Shown: positions 46,044 through 54,748 of the stretch, piece by piece | Position numbering within the stretch: the first letter of the stretch is position 1 | Layout of the letters: every line of letters starts with the position of its first letter | NCBI GenBank assembly: GCA_964512995.1 | Contig: CAZELM010000022.1 | Span: forward strand, 18,000 to 81,999 | DNA length: 64,000 bases | Reading direction: 5' to 3' | Source: CAZELM01 sp964512995 | Lineage (GTDB): Bacteria; CSSED10-310 | Program-made: the position numbers and the translations under genes | The notes under the pieces: model-generated | Database searches by the model: none | What the model saw: the letters and a program-made list of their open reading frames with translations, nothing else | Told to the model about the DNA's origin: nothing

Positions 46044-46070
46044 TATATATTTGCCGTTGAGGGTTGTCAA
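46042..46070 (-). promoter_or_regulatory. sigma-70-type promoter of the GntR-ABC operon
   Basis: On the minus strand TTGACA (46070-46065) and TATATT (46047-46042) are separated by 17 bases, close to consensus. It faces the regulator gene at 45936. The remaining part of the 332-base space 45937-46268 shows no ORF with coding character; the plus-strand promoter for the gene at 46269 was not identified. Confidence 0.7.
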
Positions 46071-46268
46071 GGATTTTTTGAAAATTGTGAATTCCTTGTG
46101 TTTCATTTTATAAACGCGATCGAATCTCTTGCATAGAATGGCGTTATGTGGAATATTTTATGCGAATCATGCCCCATCTGAAACTGTGTATCAGCTTGCT
46201 TTACATTCATCTTTGGTGTACTAATGGGAGGACGTTCGTGGCATCTGCGTTAAGGAGGTTGAGCTGTA

Positions 46269-47582
46269 ATGACAAAAGACCAGATTATTCTCGCGTTGAT
46301 GTTTATTTTGATAAGTTTGAATGGTGCGTATGCACAGTCGATGGAAAACATGTCGCCGTTTGAAGGATTCCCGGAAGAAACGGATTTGGGGGAATTTCTG
46401 TGTAAATTGACATGGTGGCGGGGATTACCACCTTGTCTGAAAGAGTCGGTTTTTTCTTCAGGATATAGCTATTTCCCCACTCGCCAGAAAGCCCGGATTG
46501 TTGTCGATAGCTATGCGATGGATGGGCTTTATTCCCGGGAGCTATTGATTGCATACTTCGGAAGTTTGAGCACCGGAACGTATCGACCGGTACCATCGGT
46601 CACACCGGGGAGTTATTGGGATTCCGCGTATTTCGCTCTTGTGAAACTGGATCACCGTGTTCAAGCCAAAAAAATGATGATGGATATCGTAATGGATCAG
46701 GGTTGGGCGAAAGGACGTTTCCCGGACGAACGATATAAAGCATTATGGGTTTTAGCTGATGAACGCGTACTAACATTGAAAGAATACAAGCCGTTAGTCG
46801 AATTTTTGGATCAGGAACTCCAAAAATCCGATGTAGATATGAACTGGGTGAATGCTTTGGTTCATTCATTGTCCAGTTACCGTGAATGGAATGAAGAACT
46901 TTTGCCACGCTTCCGTAAGGTCCTGGATGCAGGGAAACCGGGAACATTTAATACCGTTCTCAAGGCTTTTTTAGATTTCGATGTTCCCGATGATGCTGAA
47001 TACATTCTCTCAAAAGTATTAAATGCTCAGATAACAGACATAAACGATATGAAGTTATTTATTCGAGCTGCCTATGTCCTCGATGATGAACTGGCGTTGA
47101 TTAAGCTGAAGGAGTTTGCTGCAAAATCCATTGAGAATCCTGACCTGAAAGGATATATCGAAAACACGCTTCAGCGTCTGGAGTGGTATGGCAACTGGGA
47201 AATCATGGACAGTCAGGATACCTGGGATGCCGGGCTGAATGGAGAAAAAATCATGCTGAAGATGAACCACTCCCTCGACGAAACCACCGATATCGCGAAT
47301 TTTTCGATGGTAATGCAGATCAATGATCCGGAGGAATTAAAGCCAATCGGTTTCGATGAGTCCTATGATTCCAATAATGTAACGTATGAAATAACACCGA
47401 ATGAACTGGCTTTTAATATTTATAATCCAGTGACAAGAAAAACATATACGAAACGCTTTATCATCGAAGCGGGTACGGGGATGAATGAAGGTAAGTTCAA
47501 ATTGAAATTCCCTGTTGACGGTGAAGTTGATAAAAAAGGACAATCCAAATACGGATTCATAGAAATCGAAAAAATCAGCTAA
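46269..47582 (+). CDS. exported helical protein of unknown function
   Basis: 437 residues. Signal peptide QIILALMFILISLNGAYA, then a largely alpha-helical region (about 60-310) with repeat-like pairs such as YKPLVEFLDQELQKSD, NALVHSLSSYREWNEELLPR and VLDDELALIKLKEFAAKSIE, suggesting a HEAT- or TPR-like solenoid. The last ~110 residues look like a beta-sandwich (FSMVMQINDPEEL, AFNIYNPVTRKTYTKRF). A CxxxW/PPC pair occurs in EFLCKLTWWRGLPPCL. No family was recognised. AAGGAGG lies upstream of the ATG, and a clear terminator follows the gene, so it is transcribed alone. Confidence 0.72.
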   Translation: MTKDQIILALMFILISLNGAYAQSMENMSPFEGFPEETDLGEFLCKLTWWRGLPPCLKESVFSSGYSYFPTRQKARIVVDSYAMDGLYSRELLIAYFGSLSTGTYRPVPSVTPGSYWDSAYFALVKLDHRVQAKKMMMDIVMDQGWAKGRFPDERYKALWVLADERVLTLKEYKPLVEFLDQELQKSDVDMNWVNALVHSLSSYREWNEELLPRFRKVLDAGKPGTFNTVLKAFLDFDVPDDAEYILSKVLNAQITDINDMKLFIRAAYVLDDELALIKLKEFAAKSIENPDLKGYIENTLQRLEWYGNWEIMDSQDTWDAGLNGEKIMLKMNHSLDETTDIANFSMVMQINDPEELKPIGFDESYDSNNVTYEITPNELAFNIYNPVTRKTYTKRFIIEAGTGMNEGKFKLKFPVDGEVDKKGQSKYGFIEIEKIS

Positions 47583-47600
47583 TACACGCGTTGGATATAG

Positions 47601-47640
47601 ATGCCCGGCTGACAATTCGCACGCCGGGCATTTTTCTGTT
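47601..47640 (+). terminator. rho-independent terminator
   Basis: ATGCCCGGC (47601-47609) and GCCGGGCAT (47623-47631) form a perfect 9-bp stem with a 13-base loop followed by TTTTTCTGTT. It ends the transcript of the exported helical protein, 15 bases before the gatE start. Confidence 0.9.
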
Positions 47641-47655
47641 ATCAGGAGGGAAAGA

Positions 47656-49557
47656 ATGAATTTGGATTATCGTGCTCTTGGATTTAAATCCGGTCTGGAA
47701 GTACATCATCAATTGGACACAGAGAAAAAACTCTTCTGCCGATGCCCCGTAAAGTTAACTAACCGTGCTTTTGATGTCGAGGTCTTGCGACATATGAGAC
47801 CTACGCTGAGTGAACTCGGAGAATATGATGGCACGGCGCTGATGGAGTTTAAGACAAAAAAAGAAGTCATTTACCGTATTTTTGGGGATTTGAACTGCAC
47901 ATATGAAATGGATGACACACCTCCTTTTTTAATCAATCAACAAGCACTGGACTACGCCATTGAAATTGCTTTGATGTTTGGTATGAGCCTCGTTGATGAA
48001 CTCCATGTGAGCCGGAAACAATACCTGGATGGTTCCATTCCGACTGGATTTCAGCGGACTGCAATTATTGGAGTAAATGGCACTTTTCCCATGCATGGCA
48101 GGATCATCCGATTATTCCATCTGGGTCTTGAAGAAGATTCTTGCAGGGAAGTCTCCGATGTCGGACATCGAATTACCTTCAAAGCCGATCGCCTGGGTAT
48201 CCCGCTGGTAGAAGTAGTGACTGCTCCCGACTTTCAGACACCCCAGGAAGTCGGTCAAGGAGCTGAAATGATCCGGCGAGCACTCTGGCGGACCGGCAAA
48301 GTTCGCAGAGGCCCTGGCTCTGTCAGGCAGGACGTTAACGTCTCCATCGAAGGCGGTACACGCATCGAAATCAAGGGAGTTCCCCGGATCTCTCTGATTC
48401 CAAAGCTGGTCGAGAATGAAGCATATCGGCAATATAATCTGCTAAAAATAAGGGATGAATTGCGCTTGAGGGGAATTTCAGAAGAAACCATTGGAAACCG
48501 CCATGTTGATGTCACTCGGATGTTACGCGGAGTCACGAATAAGCTTCTGGATAATGTGGACCGGATTGAAGCCATCCGGCTTAAAGGTTTTGGCGGGCTT
48601 TTATCGCGAACAACTCAGCAAGGAGTTGTATTCGCTGATGAATTTTCAGGGAGAGTCCGGGTTATTGCTTGTATCGATACTGTCCCCAACCTGCTCTATC
48701 ACGACAGTGCCGGCTCGGAAGGAATACGTGATGGCATCTGGAGACGAATTCGGAATCGCCTGGATGCAACCCACCACGATGCTGTGTTGCTCGTTTTTGG
48801 CAAACCCGAGGATGTGGAAACTGCTGTCTCTGAAGTGATCATACGAGCCCGGGAAGCGACCCGAGGAGTTCCATCCGAAACTCGTCAGGCGAGGGATAAT
48901 GGCACAAATGATTTTGAGCGGATATTACCTGGACCTGATCGTATGTATCCGGATACCGATCACCCGCCACTCGCGATTCATGCCCCCCGCGTCAATGAGA
49001 TCAAAAAAGCTCTTCCCGAAGCGCCATGGAATCTGGAGGACCGCTTTCGTCAGGCTGGACTACCGGAAGACGCAGTAAAAGAACTCGCGTTATCTGATTA
49101 TCTGGACATTTATCAGCGGGTGAGTCTCACATTTCCTGCCTGTGCGAAGCTCGCTGGAGAACTGTTTGGTCAACGGATAAAAAGCTACATCCGGAAGGGA
49201 TTGCCGGTAAACGCCCTGACGGATGAACATTTCATGGATTTTTTCAAATGCTATGAGAGTGGATTGTTCTTCCGGGAAGCCATGACCCCCATTCTGATAT
49301 ATTGGATGAGCTTTCCAAAACTGAAATGCCGACAGATTCTTAAAAAGCTCGATATTCAGCCAGTGATGGATGCGGACATCGATGACATCGTACAGAAAGC
49401 GCTCAATATTCAACCGGTCAAACCTTTTCCGGGAACTGAAGCGAGAAAACGCTTTGTAATGGGAACCGCGATGAAACGATTGCGGGGGAAACTAGCGGGT
49501 GTGGATCTGTCGGGGAAGATTGATATGAACACCAGTGGAGCAGAGCAGTTATCCTGA
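47656..49557 (+). CDS. gatE: archaeal-type Glu-tRNA(Gln) amidotransferase subunit E (GatE)
   Basis: 633 residues, full length for GatE. GatE binds Glu-tRNA(Gln), activates it with ATP and turns the attached Glu into Gln using ammonia from GatD. The N-terminal kinase-like cradle shows LGFKSGLEVHHQLDTEKKLF, FCRCP, LEEDSCREV and GPGSVRQDVNVSIEGGTRIE. A GAD-type insertion (about 300-400), absent from bacterial GatB, is present, along with AREATRGVPSETRQARDNGT and LPGPDRMYPDTDHPP, then the helical and YqeY-like tail. Bacterial GatB is about 480 residues and lacks the GAD insertion. AGGAGGG lies upstream of the ATG. The partner gatD is at 50653-52044 in convergent orientation. Family distribution is archaeal as far as I know. 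Confidence 0.95.
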   Translation: MNLDYRALGFKSGLEVHHQLDTEKKLFCRCPVKLTNRAFDVEVLRHMRPTLSELGEYDGTALMEFKTKKEVIYRIFGDLNCTYEMDDTPPFLINQQALDYAIEIALMFGMSLVDELHVSRKQYLDGSIPTGFQRTAIIGVNGTFPMHGRIIRLFHLGLEEDSCREVSDVGHRITFKADRLGIPLVEVVTAPDFQTPQEVGQGAEMIRRALWRTGKVRRGPGSVRQDVNVSIEGGTRIEIKGVPRISLIPKLVENEAYRQYNLLKIRDELRLRGISEETIGNRHVDVTRMLRGVTNKLLDNVDRIEAIRLKGFGGLLSRTTQQGVVFADEFSGRVRVIACIDTVPNLLYHDSAGSEGIRDGIWRRIRNRLDATHHDAVLLVFGKPEDVETAVSEVIIRAREATRGVPSETRQARDNGTNDFERILPGPDRMYPDTDHPPLAIHAPRVNEIKKALPEAPWNLEDRFRQAGLPEDAVKELALSDYLDIYQRVSLTFPACAKLAGELFGQRIKSYIRKGLPVNALTDEHFMDFFKCYESGLFFREAMTPILIYWMSFPKLKCRQILKKLDIQPVMDADIDDIVQKALNIQPVKPFPGTEARKRFVMGTAMKRLRGKLAGVDLSGKIDMNTSGAEQLS

Positions 49558-49671
49558 GTGATATTGGAACGGATTTGTCGCATATCACGTCCGGTCCATG
49601 TCCGTTTTTCGATGACTGGAGATATTCTGAATTGATGGTGCAGTGATTTGCTGCATGTTAAAAGAAATTTC

Positions 49672-50604
49672 TTAAATTGCAAGTTCGCGCGCCAGATTTT
49701 GTATCGATCGGGCAGCGGTCTGGAATAATGCCATTTCCTGACTGGTCAATGGTGGCACAGCACTGTGTTCGATTCCTTTTCTTCCAACAATCATGGGCAG
49801 ACTCAGAGCGATATCTGTGATACCTCCAAACCCCTGAGTATCCGTCGATACGGTTAACACACTGGATTCGTCGCGTTGGATGGCTGTCAATATTCGTATC
49901 ACTGTTTGAGCAATACCGTAATAGGTCGCTCCCTTCCGCTCGATCACATTCTGACCCGCTTTCAATACATCATTGAGTATCTGATCCTTATCGTCTGCAC
50001 TGAAAGTGAGATTGAGTTGCCGTGCATATTCGTCCATCGGAACAGCACCAACATAGGCATGGCTCCAGAGTGGAACGGATCCAGGACCATGCTCTCCGAT
50101 GATATAGGCGTGAATATTTCTTGGATCGACATGAAATGTATTTGAAAGCAGGTGACGGAACCGGCTGGTATCGAGGAGGGTCCCGGAACCGATGATCTGA
50201 TTTTTGGGAAGTCCTGATTTCCGGAGCAAAAATAAGGTCAACAGATCCACCGGATTTGAGACGACAATGAAGATCGCGTTTGGATTTTCAGCGGGAAGAA
50301 TGTGTGCAAGCTCTTCGAATATGATCAGATTTCGGCGAATCAGGTCGGTCCGGTGTTCTCCGGCGTGACGCTTGACTCCCGCTGTGATGATTACAATATC
50401 CATATTGCGGCAGATACCGATTCCGCCGCCTTCGATATCGACGGGTGGAATAAATGACGCGCAATGCTGGAGATCCATTGCTTCGCCGATCGCTTTTTCT
50501 TCTGTCCTGTCGCATAGGATGAGCTGATGAGCAATCCCTTCGACGGCAATGGAGTAGGCAATGGTCGCTCCAACTGAACCCATTCCTATGATACCGATCT
50601 TCAT
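49672..50604 (-). CDS. L-lactate/malate dehydrogenase family protein
   Basis: 310 residues. NAD-binding GMGSVGATIAYS, then CDRTEEKA (Asp for NAD). Catalytic residues: R85, D145, R148 and H172 (in IIGEHGPGSVPLW). The residue that separates the substrates (position 102 in lactate dehydrogenase numbering) lies in AGVKRHAGEHR: here it is R79, as in malate dehydrogenase, while the Glu that follows and T227 in GATYYGIA are more like lactate dehydrogenase. Malate is the more likely substrate, but this is uncertain. It starts 48 bases after gatD and is probably cotranscribed with it. Confidence 0.88.
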   Translation of the reverse strand: MKIGIIGMGSVGATIAYSIAVEGIAHQLILCDRTEEKAIGEAMDLQHCASFIPPVDIEGGGIGICRNMDIVIITAGVKRHAGEHRTDLIRRNLIIFEELAHILPAENPNAIFIVVSNPVDLLTLFLLRKSGLPKNQIIGSGTLLDTSRFRHLLSNTFHVDPRNIHAYIIGEHGPGSVPLWSHAYVGAVPMDEYARQLNLTFSADDKDQILNDVLKAGQNVIERKGATYYGIAQTVIRILTAIQRDESSVLTVSTDTQGFGGITDIALSLPMIVGRKGIEHSAVPPLTSQEMALFQTAARSIQNLARELAI

Positions 50605-50652
50605 ACGTGATTTGTTTTCCTTTCTCGATATGAGTTACGAAAACGGTCAGAG

Positions 50653-52044
50653 TTATCGTTTGATTTGCTGTAAGAAGGCTTCAACCTCTGGAATGCCGCC
50701 CTGGAAGATCAGATATCCATTATACGGTTCTCGTTCAGTGATCTCATCAGCAATGGGGGTTAACATCATGTCACCGACTTCGTTCAGGTTGCTCGTATGA
50801 GCCAGAACCCAACCCAATTTCACATAGGCGGCTTCCGGAAGCATATTCCCCGCAGGAACAACGCCCAATTGCAGCATTTCGCGGCCAGTTTCATACACAT
50901 ACATCTGAACATAACCCCATAACGTCTGAACAGTCATGAAAATAGCGACACCCGCATCATGTGCTCGTTTCAGCGCTGCATACAACGGCTTATTGACATG
51001 ACCTAAGCCCGTTCCAGCGATAACAATGCCTTTATATCCATGTTCGACCAATGCATCGATTATGTCCGGTTGCATGTTGGGATAATAATAGACAATAGAA
51101 ACTCTCGGTTCAAACACGGCATCGATAATGACATTTCGATCCATTCGCCGTTTCTTGTAAGAACTACGAATGGGTGTAATTTTTTCCGTTGTGACCATTG
51201 CCATGGGTATATCACCGATTGTTCGAAATGTCGATCGATAACTGGAATGCATCTTCCGAACCCGGGTTCCGGGGTGGAGGATGCCATATTGATCAGAAGT
51301 GGGACCAAACATACATACCATGATCTCAGCAATATCACCATGCGCGGCTGCAAAAACAGCATGACGGAGATTCAATGCTGCATCGGAAGAAGGTCTGTCG
51401 GAAGATCGTTGCGATCCGACCAGAATGATCGGGACAGGCGTGTTCTGAACCATAAAAGATAAAATAGAAGCTGTGTGATGCATGGTATCTGTTCCATGCC
51501 CGATGACAATCCCATCGACACCGTTCCGGATTTCTTTGCCGATGGCTTCGGCAGTGCCGATCCATTGTTCCGGACCCATGTTCTCAGAAAATACGCCAAA
51601 CAGCTTCTCTGTCTTGAGATTGCAGATATCGGCCAATTCAGGAACCGCACCATATAGTTCACCGGGAGTGAATGCAGGGATGACAGCTCCCGTACGATAA
51701 TCCAGACGGCTGGCAATCGTACCCCCTGTCCCCAGAAGCGTGACATGAGGTTTTCGTGGATCGGACGGAAATTCCGATTCCGGAATTTTGTAAATCGCTT
51801 CCTTGAAATTGACTTCTGTCGCGCTGATGATGTTGTCTGCACGGATACCGATGTTGTATCCATTTTTCAGCTTGATAACAATATGTTCTCTATCCGCTGT
51901 TTCTGATCGGGGTAAGATGATGCCTTCAAAACGTCCCTGACGAGTTTCCAGAACAACATCTGACCAGACACGAATACCCAGCGTCTTCAACTGGTGGAGT
52001 GCGTTTTCTTTATATCCTTTATATACAATGGCGTCTTCCTGCAT
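50653..52044 (-). CDS. gatD: archaeal-type Glu-tRNA(Gln) amidotransferase subunit D (GatD)
   Basis: 463 residues. GatD is the asparaginase-like glutaminase that gives ammonia to GatE. The N-terminal ~95 residues form the beta-barrel domain typical of GatD (VLETRQGRFEGIILPRSE, IVIKLKNGYNIGI). The amidase domain follows: LLGTGGTIASR with T109, IGHGTDTMHHTAS with T185-D186, and the C-terminal part QTLWGYVQMYVYETGREMLQ, LGVVPAGNMLPEAAYVKLGW. Plain bacterial asparaginases lack the first domain and this C-terminal motif. ATG 52044 has GAGGTGAG upstream; the GTG at 52050 is less likely. It runs against gatE with the dehydrogenase gene in between. Confidence 0.95.
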   Translation of the reverse strand: MQEDAIVYKGYKENALHQLKTLGIRVWSDVVLETRQGRFEGIILPRSETADREHIVIKLKNGYNIGIRADNIISATEVNFKEAIYKIPESEFPSDPRKPHVTLLGTGGTIASRLDYRTGAVIPAFTPGELYGAVPELADICNLKTEKLFGVFSENMGPEQWIGTAEAIGKEIRNGVDGIVIGHGTDTMHHTASILSFMVQNTPVPIILVGSQRSSDRPSSDAALNLRHAVFAAAHGDIAEIMVCMFGPTSDQYGILHPGTRVRKMHSSYRSTFRTIGDIPMAMVTTEKITPIRSSYKKRRMDRNVIIDAVFEPRVSIVYYYPNMQPDIIDALVEHGYKGIVIAGTGLGHVNKPLYAALKRAHDAGVAIFMTVQTLWGYVQMYVYETGREMLQLGVVPAGNMLPEAAYVKLGWVLAHTSNLNEVGDMMLTPIADEITEREPYNGYLIFQGGIPEVEAFLQQIKR

Positions 52045-52117
52045 AATCACTCACCTCTTACCGAAGGGGTAACATCATCACATACCAGACGGGCTTCCGA
52101 ACAGAACAAACGAAATG

Positions 52118-52146
52118 GTTTTAGTGGTCTTTCACTGGGAAGTCAA
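52118..52146 (-). promoter_or_regulatory. candidate promoter of gatD
   Basis: On the minus strand TTGACT (52146-52141) and TAAAAC (52123-52118) lie 17 bases apart, about 70 bases before the gatD start. The -35 box is good and the -10 box only fair. Confidence 0.4.
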
Positions 52147-52274
52147 GGCGTTGACAGGATATAATCGGAAAATGTTTGCTCAGAAAAGAACCACTTGATA
52201 GGATCTACGTTCGAGGGATTTCCCGTGAGAATCATTCAGCGGATCATTTTATGAATGAAAAAAAGGAGAGTCAG

Positions 52275-53648
52275 ATGAAATCGTTTTTAACCTCATTGAT
52301 TCACAAGTTCGGGCGTGATGTTGATTACCTGGACATCCGAGTGGAAGAATCGGAATCCTCAGTGATCGGATTTCGAGGTAACACCATAGAAACATTGCGC
52401 CAGTCATTTGAAAAAGGTGGTTGTGTTCGTGCGTTGTATAAAGGAGGTTGGGGATTCTCGACGTTCAATAGTCTGGGAGAATCCGATATCGAATATTTTA
52501 TTCGATCTGCCATAAAACAGGCGACACTGGTCGGAAAAGAAAAGAGCATTCTGGCAGAAGCCACCATCGTTGATACTGTCATTCCCCTCCAGGTGATCCA
52601 CGATCCGAGGGATGTCCCATTGGCCACAAAAGTTGATATTCTGAAAAGATATAATGACCAGATTCTTAATTCCGATCCACTCATCTTAATGTCATCAGTC
52701 TCCTATTCAGACAAATATTCGCATACGTGGCTGGCTACATCGGAAGGCTCATATATCGAACAGGAACATATTGATATCGGAGGTGGTCTTGCTCCAATCG
52801 CGGTTAAAAATGGCCAGACGCAGATTTCATCGGTTGGATTCGGAAGCTCCAATGATTTCCACGTAATCCTTGACCATGAATCGGAATTGGATCGGGTGTG
52901 CAAGAATGCAGTAGCCTTATTGGATGCGCCGGGAATCAAGGGTGGAACCTATACCGTCGTCGCTGATCCCAAACTGGCGGGTGTTTTTGTGCATGAATCT
53001 TTCGGCCATACCAGTGAAGGCGAGAAAGTATATGAAAATGAAAGCCTTGCAAAAATAATGAAACTTGGTCGCAGCTTTGGGTCCGGCATTCTGAATATCT
53101 ACGACTCCGGTGTGGATATCGGTTGCCGAGGCGCTTTGGTGTATGATGATGAAGGGGTTCAGACAGAACGGACCTATCTGATACGTGAAGGTGTTCTTGT
53201 TGGGAGACTGCATACACGGGAGACAGCGGGTAAGATGGGGGAGAAGGCAACTGGGAATGGCAGAGCGCTGAGCTTCAAATATGCACCGATTCCACGGATG
53301 AGAAATACATGTATCGAACAGGGGGATACACCCTTTGAGGACATTATCAAAGATATCAAACTCGGTGTTTATGCTGTTGACGCTATGGGTGGTCAAGGGG
53401 GTGAGATGTTCTCCTTCACCGCTGGACATGCATACATGATCCGGGATGGCAAACTTGAGGAGATGGTGAAAAATGTGACTGTCTCCGGGAACCTGTTCGA
53501 GACTCTCAAGAACATCGATGCCATCGGCAATGATTTCCTGATTCATGACGCGGGTGGCGGCTGTGGAAAGGGAGCTCAGTTTCCATTACCCGTCTCATCC
53601 GGTAGTCCGACGATCCGGATTCAGAATGCGGTCATCGCCGGAATATGA
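52275..53648 (+). CDS. tldD: TldD-family metalloprotease
   Basis: 457 residues. TldD/TldE complexes cleave unfolded peptides through a narrow chamber and mature some peptides such as microcins. The zinc motif HESFGH (H240, E241, H244) is intact, and the closing GGGCGKGAQFPLPVSSGSP holds the third ligand cysteine; GGQGGEMFSFTAGHAYMIRDG is also typical. This makes it the catalytic TldD and not the inactive TldE/PmbA. No tldE gene is adjacent or in the window, although the two are often neighbours. ATG 52275 with AAAAGGAGAG upstream was chosen over the longer ORF from TTG 52176. Confidence 0.93.
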   Translation: MKSFLTSLIHKFGRDVDYLDIRVEESESSVIGFRGNTIETLRQSFEKGGCVRALYKGGWGFSTFNSLGESDIEYFIRSAIKQATLVGKEKSILAEATIVDTVIPLQVIHDPRDVPLATKVDILKRYNDQILNSDPLILMSSVSYSDKYSHTWLATSEGSYIEQEHIDIGGGLAPIAVKNGQTQISSVGFGSSNDFHVILDHESELDRVCKNAVALLDAPGIKGGTYTVVADPKLAGVFVHESFGHTSEGEKVYENESLAKIMKLGRSFGSGILNIYDSGVDIGCRGALVYDDEGVQTERTYLIREGVLVGRLHTRETAGKMGEKATGNGRALSFKYAPIPRMRNTCIEQGDTPFEDIIKDIKLGVYAVDAMGGQGGEMFSFTAGHAYMIRDGKLEEMVKNVTVSGNLFETLKNIDAIGNDFLIHDAGGGCGKGAQFPLPVSSGSPTIRIQNAVIAGI

Positions 53649-53704
53649 ATCGATTGGGATCATTCCCGGATTGCTCCAGGGAAATGGATAGTCATTGATC
53701 ATCC

Positions 53705-54748
53705 ATGGCCAATTTTATGCCATCGCGAAAAACGAGTTCAACGATAGCCTTCCGGCTTCTGTCAAATACACCCCTTTCGCTGAATGTCATGACAGGTCCA
53801 GATGCCAACAAGAAGATACTCCTCAAGTCCGATCCGGTTACAATAGGCACTGATGCTCATTCCAGTCTGCATTTATCAGACCCGCTGGTCTCTTTTCATC
53901 ATGCTGTTCTGTTTCAGGAAGGTCCATGGTGGGTCTGGAATGATCTGGACAGTGAAAATGGCAGCTTTCTCAACGGCCGTCTCATCAAAAAGCATGCCAT
54001 TTTCCCCGGCGAAACGATTCTGATTGGTCAAACCCTTTTGGAAATGAAGCTTCCACCGGTTGATCAGACTGACCATATTGTGCTCAGGGAGGGAGAATGG
54101 GTCCAACTCCCCAGAATGATTGCTCATGAACTGAGAAATTACCTTCAGTTTTTGGATATCAGCGTCGATCATCTCAAAAACGATCCCGAAATCGAGATGA
54201 AATACCATGGAGAAATCTGTTCCATGAAGCTGGCGAGTGAGAAGATCGATGAACTGGTGCAGGCTCTTCGGGATGGCTGCATACACCCCTCCTTTCAGAC
54301 AATCAATCTGGTGGAATTGATATGGGAGCAGTTATCGTTTTTAGAACCGATAACAGAGGCTTCCGGTGTCCACCTTCTGACAGACATCCCGGAATCTGCT
54401 GTCGTTATCCAGGCAGATCCGAATCAGTTAGGCAGATGTATCATCAACATGATAAAAAATGCGTTCGAAGCATGTGACTCGGGTGATACGATTCACATCC
54501 AAATCACAGAGACCGATCAAACCATCCTGTTATTCATTAAGGATACGGGTTCTGGAATGTCTCCGGAAACTCTCTCATCAATCTGGGTTCCCTTGTTCAC
54601 AACAAAACCGAATGGAAATGGTCTGGGAGCATTTATCTCCCGAACGATTATACTCCGCCATCATGGCACTATCACAGCGGAGTCGGAACTGGGCAAAGGT
54701 ACTCTGATTAGAATTGAGCTACCGAAAAATGATGGAAGAAACACGTAA
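53705..54748 (+). CDS. FHA-domain histidine kinase
   Basis: 347 residues, no membrane helix. N-terminal FHA domain (about 20-110): DPVTIGTDAHSSLHLSDP, VSFHHAVLF and LDSENGSFLNG, the phosphothreonine-binding motif set. Then a dimerisation/phospho-acceptor helix with H141 in MIAHELRNYLQFLD, and an ATPase domain with NMIKNAFEA (N box), IKDTGSGMSP (G1), LFTTKPNGNGLGAFISRTI (F/G2). FHA before a histidine kinase implies input from a Ser/Thr kinase such as the one at 36826-38655 (inference). It overlaps the response regulator gene by about 20 bases. The ribosome site is not clear. Confidence 0.9.
   Translation: MANFMPSRKTSSTIAFRLLSNTPLSLNVMTGPDANKKILLKSDPVTIGTDAHSSLHLSDPLVSFHHAVLFQEGPWWVWNDLDSENGSFLNGRLIKKHAIFPGETILIGQTLLEMKLPPVDQTDHIVLREGEWVQLPRMIAHELRNYLQFLDISVDHLKNDPEIEMKYHGEICSMKLASEKIDELVQALRDGCIHPSFQTINLVELIWEQLSFLEPITEASGVHLLTDIPESAVVIQADPNQLGRCIINMIKNAFEACDSGDTIHIQITETDQTILLFIKDTGSGMSPETLSSIWVPLFTTKPNGNGLGAFISRTIILRHHGTITAESELGKGTLIRIELPKNDGRNT

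Noticed and set aside
52150..52162. Promoter from TTGACA and TATAAT before tldD
   Set aside because: The two perfect hexamers are only about three bases apart, far too close to work as one promoter.
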